From: an uncultured Sutterella sp. | GTDB taxonomy: Bacteria > Pseudomonadota > Gammaproteobacteria > Burkholderiales > Burkholderiaceae_F | Length of the DNA: 64,000 nucleotides | Direction of reading: 5' to 3' | NCBI GenBank assembly: GCA_900544345.1 | Contig: UQUR01000004.1 | Location: 1 to 64,000, forward strand | Part shown: positions 26,589-35,888 of the stretch, piece after piece | How the letters are laid out: each line of letters begins with the position of its first letter | Position numbering within the stretch: the first letter of the stretch is position 1 | The notes under the pieces: model-generated | The model's input: only the letters and a program-made list of their open reading frames with translations | What the model was told of the DNA's origin: nothing | The model's database searches: none | Made by a program: the position numbers and the translations under genes

Positions 26589-27494
26589 ATGATTACATTT
26601 CAGGAAGTCATCCTGCGTTTGCAGCAATATTGGAATCAACAAGGTTGTGCGCTTTTGCAGCCGATTGATATGGAAGTAGGGGCAGGAACCTCGCATACGG
26701 CGACGTTCTTGCGTGCGTTGGGCCCTGAGCCCTGGCGTGCCGCTTATGTGCAGCCTTCCCGTCGTCCGAAAGATGCCCGCTATGGCGAAAACCCCAACCG
26801 CTTGCATCAACACCATCAATTCCAAGTGGTGTTGAAGCCTGCCCCCACCAATATCGTAGATTTATATTTGGGCAGCCTTCGTGCTTTAGGAATTGATACC
26901 GAAGTCAATGATATTCGCTTTGTAGAAGATAACTGGGAAAACCCGACTTTGGGTGCCTGGGGTCTGGGTTGGGAAATCTGGATGAACGGCATGGAAGTCA
27001 CTCAATTTACGTACTTCCAGCAAGTGGGTGGCTTGGAATGCAAACCCATTACCGGGGAAATCACCTACGGTTTGGAACGTCTAACAATGTATCTGCAAAA
27101 CTGCGATAACGTCTTTGACCTGGTGTACACGAATTGGCAAGACGCTGACGGCTCCACGCGTACGCTCACCTACGGTGATGTTTTCCATCAAAACGAGGTA
27201 GAACAAAGCCACTATAACTTCGAAGCTAGCGATCCCGAAAAGCTCTTGCATCAATTCAATTACTTTGAGGGTGAGGCAAAACGTCTGATGGATTTGAATT
27301 TGGCGTTGCCCGCCTATGAAATGGTATTGAAGGCTGGCCACACTTTTAATTTACTTGATGCTCGCGGCGCAATCAGTGTGACCGAACGTGCGGCCTATAT
27401 TGCCCGTATCCGTATGATTAGCCGAGCTGTTGCTCAGAGCTACTACGATGCCCGTGAACGTTTGGGCTTTCCTATGTTGAAAAAGAATTCCTAA
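26589..27494 (+). CDS. glyQ: Glycyl-tRNA synthetase alpha subunit
   Basis: Catalytic subunit of the bacterial alpha2-beta2 GlyRS. The 301 residues start with [19 protein letters not shown] and contain [22 protein letters not shown] and [14 protein letters not shown], both nearly invariant in the family. It begins 63 bp after lnt and ends 14 bp before glyS. Confidence 0.97.
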   Translation: MITFQEVILRLQQYWNQQGCALLQPIDMEVGAGTSHTATFLRALGPEPWRAAYVQPSRRPKDARYGENPNRLHQHHQFQVVLKPAPTNIVDLYLGSLRALGIDTEVNDIRFVEDNWENPTLGAWGLGWEIWMNGMEVTQFTYFQQVGGLECKPITGEITYGLERLTMYLQNCDNVFDLVYTNWQDADGSTRTLTYGDVFHQNEVEQSHYNFEASDPEKLLHQFNYFEGEAKRLMDLNLALPAYEMVLKAGHTFNLLDARGAISVTERAAYIARIRMISRAVAQSYYDARERLGFPMLKKNS

Positions 27495-27508
27495 GAGGCT
27501 AGAGAAAA

Positions 27509-29599
27509 ATGACCAGTTTGTTAGTGGAATTGCAGACCGAAGAGTTGCCCCCGAAGGCTCTTAAAAAACTCTCCGAAGCGTTTGCTCAAAACTTAACGAA
27601 GAGCTTAGCCTCTCAGCATTTTTTGGAAGAGGGCAGCCATACGACGGTTTACGGCTCTCCGAGACGCTTGGCAGCTTTGGTAACTAACGTGCTTGCCAAG
27701 TCGCCCGACGAAGCTTTTAAGCAAAAGCTCGTGCCCGTGAAAGTTGGTATTGATGCCGAGGGACACGCAACGCCTGCTCTTTTAAAGAAAATGAAGGCTT
27801 TGGGAATTGATGCTGATGTCTCCACTTTAAAGCGCGTCAATGACGGCAAAAACGAGCAGCTGTTCTACGAAGGCATCCGCCCCGGAGTTGCCTTGGCTCA
27901 AGGTCTTCAGACTGCGCTTGAAGCGGCTGCTTTTAATCTACCGATCCCGAAAGTGATGCATTATCAATTGGCTGATGGTCAGACGACAGTTTCGTTTGTT
28001 CGCCCTGCCAAGCACCTTGTAGCGCTCTACGGTACAGAAGTGGTTCCGGTAAGCCTTTTAGGGTTAAACGCTGATCGTCTGACACGTGGTCACCGTTTCC
28101 ATACTCAGGATTTGATTGCCATTCGTTCTGCTGATGGTTACGAAGAACAGATGATGACAGAAGCAAAGGTAATGCCTTCCTTTGCCAAACGTCGCGAAAA
28201 GATTGTGCACGACGTGACAGAAGGGGCTCGTGCGATTGGCGGCGAAGCCATTATGCCCGAAGACTTGATTGATGAAGTGACAGCATTAACAGAGTGGCCC
28301 GTCATCTACCAGTCTTCGTTTGAAGAGGAATTCTTAAAGGTTCCTCAAGAATGCCTGATTTTGACCATGCAGCAAAATCAAAAGTATTTTGCTGCGCAGG
28401 ATGAAAAGGGGCGTTTGATGAACCGTTTCTTCCTGGTTTCTCAATTAGAAGCTAAAGACGGGGGCAAAGCTATTAGCGCCGGCAATGCACGCGTGGTGCG
28501 CGCCCGGTTGGCTGACGCGAAGTTCTTCTACGATCAGGATCAGTTGCAGACTTTGGAAAGCCGCATTCCGCAATTAAAGAATGTGGTGTATCACAATAAG
28601 CTAGGCACCCAGGCCGAACGCGTTGAACGTGTTAAGGCAATCGCTGCTCAAGTGGCGGATTTAATCGGTGCCAACCGCGATGAAGCTGTGCGTGCTGCAC
28701 AACTGGCCAAGGTTGACCTGTTAACGCTTATGGTCGGTGAATTCCCAGAATTGCAGGGTATTATGGGTGAATACTACGCCTTGCATGACGGAGAAAGCGA
28801 AGAAGTGGCGCTAGCCATCCGCGAACACTATCAACCGAGATTTGCGGGCGACGCTCTGCCTTCTACCCGCGTAAGCTTAGCGGTCGCTTTAGCCGATAAG
28901 CTAGAAACTTTGTCTGGACTTTTTGGTATCGGACAGATGCCTACGGGTGATAAAGATCCGTTTGCCTTGCGCCGCCACGCATTAGGTATCCTTCGCATGT
29001 TAATCGAGAAAAAGCTCAATGTTGCGATCACTGATTTAGTTGATATCGGTTACGAAGCGTTAAAGACGGTTCCTAATGTCAAAGATGCCAGAGATGAGCT
29101 TTTGGCTTTCTTTGAAGATCGTTTGCGTGTGATGTTTAAAGATAAGGGCTACAGCGCTCAGGAAGTCGATGCGGTACTGGCAACTCATCCGACCACGATT
29201 TTGGATGTTCCGGTGCGCCTTGAAGCAGTTCGCGCCTTTACTCAGTTGCCTGAAGCTGAAGCGCTTGCTGCGGCCAATAAGCGTATTGGCAACATCATTA
29301 AGAAGACTGCGCCGGAAACGGATGCCGTGGATCCTGTGCTTTTTGACTCTGAAGCTGAAAAAGCACTTTATGAGGCTCTTTGTACGGCAGAAGCCCAAGC
29401 CCAAACTCTTTATGAGACTGGACGCTACACCGAGCTTTTAAAGAGCTTGGCTCCGATGAAAATGCCGGTTGACCGCTTCTTTGAAGATGTCATGGTCAAT
29501 GTGGAAGATAACCGTGTTCGAGCGAATCGTTTAGCACTCTTGTGGCGATTACATCGTACAATGAACATGGTGGCTGAGCTTTCACGACTGGCTAAGTAG
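27509..29599 (+). CDS. glyS: Glycyl-tRNA synthetase beta subunit
   Basis: 696-residue tRNA-binding partner of GlyQ, starting LLVELQTEELPPKALKKL, with the HD-like core (FYDQDQLQTLESRIPQLKNVVYHNKLGT) and a C-terminal DALR-type anticodon-binding domain. Length is normal. It is followed by a hairpin and then plsC. Confidence 0.96.
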   Translation: MTSLLVELQTEELPPKALKKLSEAFAQNLTKSLASQHFLEEGSHTTVYGSPRRLAALVTNVLAKSPDEAFKQKLVPVKVGIDAEGHATPALLKKMKALGIDADVSTLKRVNDGKNEQLFYEGIRPGVALAQGLQTALEAAAFNLPIPKVMHYQLADGQTTVSFVRPAKHLVALYGTEVVPVSLLGLNADRLTRGHRFHTQDLIAIRSADGYEEQMMTEAKVMPSFAKRREKIVHDVTEGARAIGGEAIMPEDLIDEVTALTEWPVIYQSSFEEEFLKVPQECLILTMQQNQKYFAAQDEKGRLMNRFFLVSQLEAKDGGKAISAGNARVVRARLADAKFFYDQDQLQTLESRIPQLKNVVYHNKLGTQAERVERVKAIAAQVADLIGANRDEAVRAAQLAKVDLLTLMVGEFPELQGIMGEYYALHDGESEEVALAIREHYQPRFAGDALPSTRVSLAVALADKLETLSGLFGIGQMPTGDKDPFALRRHALGILRMLIEKKLNVAITDLVDIGYEALKTVPNVKDARDELLAFFEDRLRVMFKDKGYSAQEVDAVLATHPTTILDVPVRLEAVRAFTQLPEAEALAAANKRIGNIIKKTAPETDAVDPVLFDSEAEKALYEALCTAEAQAQTLYETGRYTELLKSLAPMKMPVDRFFEDVMVNVEDNRVRANRLALLWRLHRTMNMVAELSRLAK

Positions 29600-29619
29600 T
29601 TTCATTATCAAAAAACAGG

Positions 29620-29646
29620 CGAAAGGCTCCAGAAGGGAGCCTTTCG
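29620..29646 (+). other. Hairpin between glyS and plsC
   Basis: 11-bp perfect stem CGAAAGGCTCC/GGAGCCTTTCG with a 5-base loop, not followed by a T-run. It may be a weak terminator or RNA stabiliser, and overlaps the region just before the plsC ribosome-binding site. Confidence 0.5.
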
Positions 29647-29663
29647 TGTATCGAGGAAAGGTT

Positions 29664-30443
29664 ATGTCAACTCTTCGAGGTTGGATTTACTACATTGTGT
29701 TGGCGCTCACATTGATACCGTTGGCTATCGCTTTAATCATTTTGTATCCCGCCTCGCTCTCGCTGCGCTATCGTCTAGCAACCGGTTGGGCAGGATTTAT
29801 GCTCAAAGTCGGAGAGGTGATTTGCGGTATGCGATATCAGTTTAAGGGTTTAGAGAATTTTCCGACGGATGACTCCCCCCTTTTAATCCTCTCCAAGCAT
29901 CAATCAGCTTGGGACATTTTTGCGCTTGGTGCCATTATTCCTCACCAAACAAGTTTCGTGTATAAAAAAGAGTTGCACTATGTTCCGGTTTTCGGGCAAG
30001 CCTTGGCAACACTGCATATGATGGCTATCGACCGCAAAAAAGGGTCTCGTGCCTATGAGCAGTTCATGCATCAGGGGCAGCAGTTTTTGCAAAAGGGATG
30101 GTGGCTTGCTATGTTTCCAGAAGGTACTCGCACGGCACCCGGACAAAAGACTCACTATAAGTCGGGGGGAGCGCGATTTGCTGTAGCGACAGGTACTCCT
30201 ATTATTCCTATTGCGCTTAATTCTGGAGAGTGTTGGCCGAGAAATTCCATCTCTAAGACGCCTGGCTTAATTACCGTATGCATTGGTCCTAAAATAGAAA
30301 CAAAAAACCGTACTTTTGAAGACGTGCAACAGCAATTGGTTGGCTGGATTGAAGGGCAAATGCACGAGATTTCCCCTGAAGCTTATTCAGGCCGGATAAC
30401 AAACGAATTTGAAGCTAGCCCCAAAGAGAAAGGGTCACACTAA
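29664..30443 (+). CDS. plsC: 1-acyl-sn-glycerol-3-phosphate acyltransferase
   Basis: Makes phosphatidic acid from lysophosphatidic acid at the inner membrane. The 259-residue protein has an N-terminal membrane helix (about 8-30), the HX4D motif at H79 to D84 (HQSAWD) and the substrate-binding FPEGTR at 151-156. I use the ATG at 29664, preceded by GAGGAAAG; an in-frame GTG at 29646 falls inside the upstream hairpin. It ends two bases before the YgjP-type gene. Confidence 0.92.
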   Translation: MSTLRGWIYYIVLALTLIPLAIALIILYPASLSLRYRLATGWAGFMLKVGEVICGMRYQFKGLENFPTDDSPLLILSKHQSAWDIFALGAIIPHQTSFVYKKELHYVPVFGQALATLHMMAIDRKKGSRAYEQFMHQGQQFLQKGWWLAMFPEGTRTAPGQKTHYKSGGARFAVATGTPIIPIALNSGECWPRNSISKTPGLITVCIGPKIETKNRTFEDVQQQLVGWIEGQMHEISPEAYSGRITNEFEASPKEKGSH

Positions 30444-30445
30444 CC

Positions 30446-31294
30446 GTGAAGCAATTGCCTTTTGATTTTTTTAATGATTTGCCTGAAATACCGAAAGGCC
30501 GTGACACAGGGGTGTTGAAAAAACAGCCACTGCCGCCTGAGGTTATGGCTGGATTAAAAAAAGACGTTGCAGCTCAAAGAAAAGATTTTCTTTTAACCCC
30601 TCCTTTTACCTATCATTTGGAAAGAGCTAAGAGAAAAACGGTCGGTTTTATTGTCGATGAGCGAGGAGTCACGGTGCGAGCTCCACGTTGGGTTTCTGTG
30701 TCTGAAATTGAAAAAATGCTTCAAACCAAAGAAGCTTGGATACAGAAAAAACTCACTGAATTTCATAATTGGCAAAAAGAAGTTGGCCTACAGAGTGTGC
30801 GATTTATTGATGGGGCGAAATTGCCTTATCTGGGGCGTCCTTTGACATTGCATCTGGAGCCGGCTGCAAAAACGGTCTTTTTTTCAGAAAGTTCCTCTGG
30901 ATGGGAACTCATTATCAATGCTCCTAAGGACACTCAGGAAGCCAGGATCAAGGACTGGGTTCAAGTGTGGTTTAAAAAAGAAGCGGAGCGCTATTTAGGC
31001 AGTCGTATTCAGGAGATCGCTAATCGCGCTTTGGTAAGTTTTAGCGGTTGGGGGCTCTCCGGTGCTAAAGGCCGCTGGGGTTCCTGTAGCTCAGACCGAA
31101 AAATCCGCCTCAACTGGCGTTTAATTCACTTGGATGCTTCTTTAATTGATTACGTGATTGCTCACGAACTCGCTCATCTTGATGAAATGAACCACAGTGC
31201 CCGTTTTTGGAAGCGAGTGGGAGAAATTTATCCGGACTATGAGAGCGCTCGACGCGCTCTCAAAGGCGTTTATATGCCGACATTGCCGTTTTGA
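30446..31294 (+). CDS. YgjP-like zinc metallopeptidase (DUF45)
   Basis: A 282-residue protein of the DUF45/YgjP group. It has the zinc motif HELAH at 240-244 with further candidate ligand H254 (MNHSARFW), and the preceding GRWGSCSSDRKIRLNWRLI that defines the family. No signal peptide is visible, so it is probably cytosolic. Substrates are not established. The GTG start follows plsC closely. Its last 25 bases overlap the end of ksgA on the other strand. Confidence 0.82.
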   Translation: MKQLPFDFFNDLPEIPKGRDTGVLKKQPLPPEVMAGLKKDVAAQRKDFLLTPPFTYHLERAKRKTVGFIVDERGVTVRAPRWVSVSEIEKMLQTKEAWIQKKLTEFHNWQKEVGLQSVRFIDGAKLPYLGRPLTLHLEPAAKTVFFSESSSGWELIINAPKDTQEARIKDWVQVWFKKEAERYLGSRIQEIANRALVSFSGWGLSGAKGRWGSCSSDRKIRLNWRLIHLDASLIDYVIAHELAHLDEMNHSARFWKRVGEIYPDYESARRALKGVYMPTLPF

Positions 31295-32070
31295 ACAATA
31301 TTGGCGAGTTTTACAAAAGATTCAACCGATAAAGCTTCGGCCCGAAGTGTCGGCTCAATGCCAGCTTGTCGAATTTGCTCTTCGGTTAAAAGCTTAGAAA
31401 GAGCGTTGCGAAGTGTTTTTCTGCGCTGATTAAAGGCAGCGGCAACAATTGTACTGAATCGATCTATATCGACCGGCAAAAGTTCGTTCACTTCTTTAGG
31501 CACCATTCGTACGATGGAACTTGTCACTTTGGGAGCCGGGGTAAATGCGCCGGGCGGTACATCAAACATTTTCTGCATTCGATAACGGTACTGCAGCATA
31601 ACAGAAAGCCGCCCGTAGACTTTGCTGCCAGGGGTAGCAACCATTCTGTCAACCACTTCTTTTTGGAGCATGAAATGTTGGTCAATCACCCGATCGGCTA
31701 CAGTCATTAAATGAAAAAGTAGAGGACTGGAAATGTTGTAGGGCAGGTTACCAACGATACGTAACTTTTCGCCAGCATGCACTTGTGTCCAATCCAATTT
31801 AAGCGCATCAGCCTCAATAAGCGTTAATGTTTCAGGAAATGTTGCTCTTAACCAAGCGGCCAAGTCTCGGTCAATTTCGATTGCCGTAGCTTTGCCTGCT
31901 GCAGCGATCATTTTGCGAGTCAAAGCCGCTTGCCCTGGACCGATCTCCACCACGGTTTCGCCGGGCTTGGCGTCAATTGCGCGAGCAATCCGCTCAATCC
32001 AATGTTCATCATGCAAAAAATTTTGCCCGAAACGTTTTCTGGCTCGATGCCCGGCTAATCCGTTTTGCAT
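31270..32070 (-). CDS. rsmA: 16S rRNA dimethyladenosine transferase (KsgA/RsmA)
   Basis: Dimethylates A1518 and A1519 of 16S rRNA late in 30S assembly. The 266-residue SAM-dependent enzyme has KRFGQNFLHDEHWIERI, the SAM motif VVEIGPGQAALT and the target-site motif NLPYNISSPLLF. It follows surA by 15 bp on the same strand. pdxA, which commonly sits between surA and ksgA, is missing here. The gene ends inside the coding region of the convergent YgjP-type gene. Confidence 0.96.
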   Translation of the reverse strand: MQNGLAGHRARKRFGQNFLHDEHWIERIARAIDAKPGETVVEIGPGQAALTRKMIAAAGKATAIEIDRDLAAWLRATFPETLTLIEADALKLDWTQVHAGEKLRIVGNLPYNISSPLLFHLMTVADRVIDQHFMLQKEVVDRMVATPGSKVYGRLSVMLQYRYRMQKMFDVPPGAFTPAPKVTSSIVRMVPKEVNELLPVDIDRFSTIVAAAFNQRRKTLRNALSKLLTEEQIRQAGIEPTLRAEALSVESFVKLANIVQNGNVGI

Positions 32071-32085
32071 AGTGATGCGCTTCCT

Positions 32086-33420
32086 CTAGAGTGCGTCGCG
32101 TCGGATTTCAACGTAGGCGCGGTCACGCAACTCACGCTGCCAATTGGCAGTGGCTTCTGCCAATTTTCTCTGACGAAGTACCTGACGGGCCATATAGCGC
32201 ATACGCTCGGCATCAACGGCTTCCTGACGTCGATCGAGAACTTGGATGATATGGTAGCCGTATTGCGTCTTAATCGGTCGGCTTACTTCGCCGGGTTTCA
32301 AGTTGTTCATGGCTTCTTCAAAAGCAGGAACCGTATCGCCCGGATGAACCCAACCTAAATCGCCGCCGCGGGTGGCAGAGCCATCAACTGAGTGTAAACG
32401 TGCAAGCGTTGCAAAATCTTCTTTATTTTCTATGAGGCGTTTACGAATGTCATTGAGGCGGTTTAAAACAGTTGCTTCATCGGTAACCGGGGTGACGGCC
32501 ATCAAAATGTGACGTACGTGGGTCTGGGTGACAGGGCCTCCGGCTAATTTCGTTTTCACACCGTCACGACGATCGTTGACCTTTACGATGTAGTAACCGT
32601 CAGAGCTCACATTCATCGCGACTTTTGAAGATTGTTGGCGGGCGTCTCGTACGGCAGCAGCAAGCGCAGTCGGCATCTGAGACAGTGTTCTCCAGCCGAG
32701 GTTGCCGCCGTCTAATGCGTCAGAAGCCTTGGAGTAGCTTGCAGCAAGGCGGCCAAAGTCTTCACCGTCTTGAGCACGCTCGAGAATATCGTCAGCGGTA
32801 TCACGAGCTGCGCTTAATTCGTCTGAACTCATGCTCTCAGAGGTGGGAATCCAGATGTGAGAGATGTTGTACTCAATCGTATCGTTGATGTTGTAGCCGG
32901 CTTGATCGGCTAGGAAAGCATCAATTTCGCTTTCTGGGATTTTGATTTCATCATCAACTTCGCGTTCACGCAAACGTTGGGCAACGATTTGTGAGCGAAT
33001 TTCTTCGCGAAACTGCGGGAATGTCACACCGTCAAGCGACAAACGGCGACGAAGTTCAGCAACGGAAATCTTATTTTGTTGAGCGATTTGTTCGATAGTG
33101 GCATTGACGATGCCGTCATCAACACGAATGCCGGTCTCTCGTGCTCTCTGAGAGATAGCTCTTTCGAGGATGAGCTGTTCGAGCACTTGAACGCGCAACT
33201 GCTGCATCGGTGGCAACTGGATTTTTTGGCGTCTTAAATTGAGCGCAGCCGAGTGAGCTCTTTCAGCTAGCTCGTCTGTTGTGATGACGTCATTGTTGAC
33301 GACCGCAACCACAGCATTTAAAAGCTGCGGTTCAGAGGCAACTTGCTTGCCGCTCGGTTGAGCCACACAGATGCTTGCAGAAAAGGCGGCAAGCAGCGCC
33401 ACATATTTCATCTTATTCAT
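32086..33420 (-). CDS. surA: Periplasmic peptidyl-prolyl isomerase/chaperone SurA
   Basis: Escorts outer-membrane proteins through the periplasm. The protein has 444 residues from the ATG at 33420, which gives a signal peptide (cleavage after ICVA, residue 20); the longer frame from 33498 lies inside lptD. It has the SurA N-terminal domain (about 30-160) and two parvulin domains, the second well conserved (THVRHILMAV to GDLGWVHPGDTVPAFEEAM). The start codon overlaps the lptD stop, so the two are translationally coupled, matching their joint role in LptD/OMP assembly. Confidence 0.94.
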   Translation of the reverse strand: MNKMKYVALLAAFSASICVAQPSGKQVASEPQLLNAVVAVVNNDVITTDELAERAHSAALNLRRQKIQLPPMQQLRVQVLEQLILERAISQRARETGIRVDDGIVNATIEQIAQQNKISVAELRRRLSLDGVTFPQFREEIRSQIVAQRLREREVDDEIKIPESEIDAFLADQAGYNINDTIEYNISHIWIPTSESMSSDELSAARDTADDILERAQDGEDFGRLAASYSKASDALDGGNLGWRTLSQMPTALAAAVRDARQQSSKVAMNVSSDGYYIVKVNDRRDGVKTKLAGGPVTQTHVRHILMAVTPVTDEATVLNRLNDIRKRLIENKEDFATLARLHSVDGSATRGGDLGWVHPGDTVPAFEEAMNNLKPGEVSRPIKTQYGYHIIQVLDRRQEAVDAERMRYMARQVLRQRKLAEATANWQRELRDRAYVEIRRDAL

Positions 33421-35770
33421 AGTAGTCGTAAAGTCCGGCTGCACCGGGTTGGTCTGTCGTAGGCCGATAGCCCGGAATGGCACGGCGCAAATCTTCAAGC
33501 GGATCTGAGCCGATGGAACCTAATCCGGTCAGCTCCAGTTGGATGAAGAAGGTTGTATCGTATTCATCCTTGCTGTCTAAGGTACGTTGTCCGACAAGGC
33601 GCAAAGCCCAGCAGTCGGCTACGTACTCAATGCCAGCAAGCATTTCAACAGGCTCTTTTTCATCCAAAGCATAGTTATAACGGGCAAGCCCGTAAAGAGA
33701 ATTAGTGAGCGGCCACTGTACGCCAAAATCGATTTGTTTAATACGGTCAACCTCCGGCGTTGTGGGCAAGTCGTCATAGCGATAGTAAAGTCCCATCACA
33801 GCAGAGGGTTTCGGTTGCCAACGAATGCCCGCGTTAATGCGCGTAAAGCGGCTTTCGCTTGTTGAGTATTGTGCAGTCGTTGAGGCGACCAGATCTTTTG
33901 TGAGGTGAGCTGTGATATTGCCCAAGTAGTCGCTCTTATTGTCTTCGTTTGTGCCCTCTGTGCTCTTACGATTTCTGTAATAGCGCCAATTGTGAATGGT
34001 ATAGCGATTTAAGGCAACGTCTTGGTCAGAGAAATAAAAACGCTGCCCGATAGAGGCTCGTAGCCATTCAAAACCGGTTTTACGATCCAAGTAGCGAGAG
34101 GTCAGAATTAAAGAGACTTGATTGGCTTCTGAAACACGGTCATGACCCGTGAATTCATTTTCCATGAAAAAGCTTCCGAAGCTCAAGTCAGCATAAGAGC
34201 TGTCGAAAACCGGCATCTTGCTTTGGTCACGGTAAGGCGTGTAGACGTAAAAAAGTCGAGGCTCGAAAGTCTGTGTAGCTTCTTTACCAAACCAGGAAGA
34301 GTCACGCTCAAAAATTAAGCCGCTGTCGAGGCTAAAGGTCGGGACAATAAAACTTGAATTTTTCTCGTACCCGATTGATTCCCTAAACTGTTTATCCAGG
34401 TTATTGAGTCCCGTGAGGTTATAAGCTACGCCAGTTACCATGGCTTTAGGCGTCACAAACCACGCCGCTCCCCTCATCGGATAAGCCACGGATTGGTTCA
34501 TATAGAAGCGGTCGCCCTCGGGTTTGAACTCTTTGTCCTTGTGTTTAAAGCGCGTAGCTTCAAAGGTGCTTGAAATTTCCAAACCGTATAAGTCGGCGTA
34601 GTAGGCTCTCCAGCGCAATTCTGGAACTTTTTCATACGGCTTATCGATTGCTGAGTGATCGGTACGGTTAAGGACCTGATTTTTGCGTACGCTCAAAGAC
34701 GCATTCCAGAAATCTTGGCCATAGCTCATCCACGCATCTTGCGGCAAAACGGATTCATCACTTTCCTTAAAATTGCCAGAAAAGTCGTCCATGTAGTCGC
34801 CATCGCTTACTCGGTTGTAGTCGGCTCCGAAGCGAATGCCGTTCCACTGTGCCCAACCTTGAGCTCGGGCGCCATAGCGACTGTCGCCAGTGTGACGATC
34901 GTTTGGCAGCCAGTCATAGGTTAAAGTGCCGCCGAAATTTGGGTTTAAGAATCTGAATTCATTACCCAAAAGCACGCCGCGTTTAGTCATCAGACGCGGA
35001 GTAAAGGTATAGTCATAATTGGGTGCAATATTCCAGTAAATGGGTTGAGCATAGTCAAATCCCAGATCTGAACTCATGGCGATTGTTGGAGTCAGAAGGC
35101 CGCTTTGCCGTTCAGTGCCCACGGGGAAAAAAGCGTAAGGCAGTCCCATAACGGGCAGTCCAGCTAAGTGAAAGCTCATGTCATGGGCCGTAGCCATGTT
35201 GCTTGACTCATCAATAGTCAACGTATCGGCTTCAATCCACCAAGCCTTACTGCCCGGTTTGCAAGTCGAAAGCGTCGCATCACGAAGCTGAGTGGAGACG
35301 CCGCTTTCAAATCGAGCATATTTAGATTGTCCTTGAATGCGTCTAGCAGCGTATTCGTAGCGGGCGTCCTGCATTTCGCCCGTTTCGGTTTCAATTTTGT
35401 AGTTAAGTTCTGGCCCCGCGAAACGTACACCGTCACGTAAAACAACGGCATTGCCCTTCACGTCAACTGTATCGCTTGACTGCGTGTAGGTAATATTGTC
35501 ACCGCGGATAACAGTGCCGGCACGACGTACTTCAGCATCTCCGGTGAGGATAATTTCATCATCGGTCGTTTCCATTTGCTCGGCAGAAATGAAACTAGCA
35601 CTGTTTTCGTTCACGAGGGCCGCAGAGTCACTCAAAGAGGTCGCTGTTCGAAGGCGCACTCCGTTGTTGGTTTGAGCATGAGCCAAAGAGGCGCAGGCAA
35701 ACGCACAAGCCACGCTCAAAATTTTGAGTGCGGGCAGCCCTTTGAAAGGGGTTTGGGAAAAATCCGACAT
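33413..35770 (-). CDS. lptD: LPS-assembly protein LptD
   Basis: Outer-membrane barrel that inserts LPS together with LptE. The protein has 785 residues, with a signal peptide (cleavage near AHA32), an N-terminal OstA/LptA-like beta-jellyroll (about 55-190; GDAEVRRAGTVIRGDNITY) and a C-terminal barrel of roughly 26 strands. Two cysteines at conserved positions are visible (STCKPGSKAWW and VADCWALRL), the ones expected to form the interdomain disulfide. It is divergent from amgK across 118 bp that must hold both promoters. Confidence 0.94.
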   Translation of the reverse strand: MSDFSQTPFKGLPALKILSVACAFACASLAHAQTNNGVRLRTATSLSDSAALVNENSASFISAEQMETTDDEIILTGDAEVRRAGTVIRGDNITYTQSSDTVDVKGNAVVLRDGVRFAGPELNYKIETETGEMQDARYEYAARRIQGQSKYARFESGVSTQLRDATLSTCKPGSKAWWIEADTLTIDESSNMATAHDMSFHLAGLPVMGLPYAFFPVGTERQSGLLTPTIAMSSDLGFDYAQPIYWNIAPNYDYTFTPRLMTKRGVLLGNEFRFLNPNFGGTLTYDWLPNDRHTGDSRYGARAQGWAQWNGIRFGADYNRVSDGDYMDDFSGNFKESDESVLPQDAWMSYGQDFWNASLSVRKNQVLNRTDHSAIDKPYEKVPELRWRAYYADLYGLEISSTFEATRFKHKDKEFKPEGDRFYMNQSVAYPMRGAAWFVTPKAMVTGVAYNLTGLNNLDKQFRESIGYEKNSSFIVPTFSLDSGLIFERDSSWFGKEATQTFEPRLFYVYTPYRDQSKMPVFDSSYADLSFGSFFMENEFTGHDRVSEANQVSLILTSRYLDRKTGFEWLRASIGQRFYFSDQDVALNRYTIHNWRYYRNRKSTEGTNEDNKSDYLGNITAHLTKDLVASTTAQYSTSESRFTRINAGIRWQPKPSAVMGLYYRYDDLPTTPEVDRIKQIDFGVQWPLTNSLYGLARYNYALDEKEPVEMLAGIEYVADCWALRLVGQRTLDSKDEYDTTFFIQLELTGLGSIGSDPLEDLRRAIPGYRPTTDQPGAAGLYDYYE

Positions 35771-35888
35771 GAAAATGAATTTGGTTTGTCAAAACTGTAC
35801 CCGCCCATTATAGCCGAAGCGTTTGGCGCCCAAGTCGCATCGTGTCATAATTTCGCCCTGGAAATTGTAAGAATTTAACGGGGGAGTC

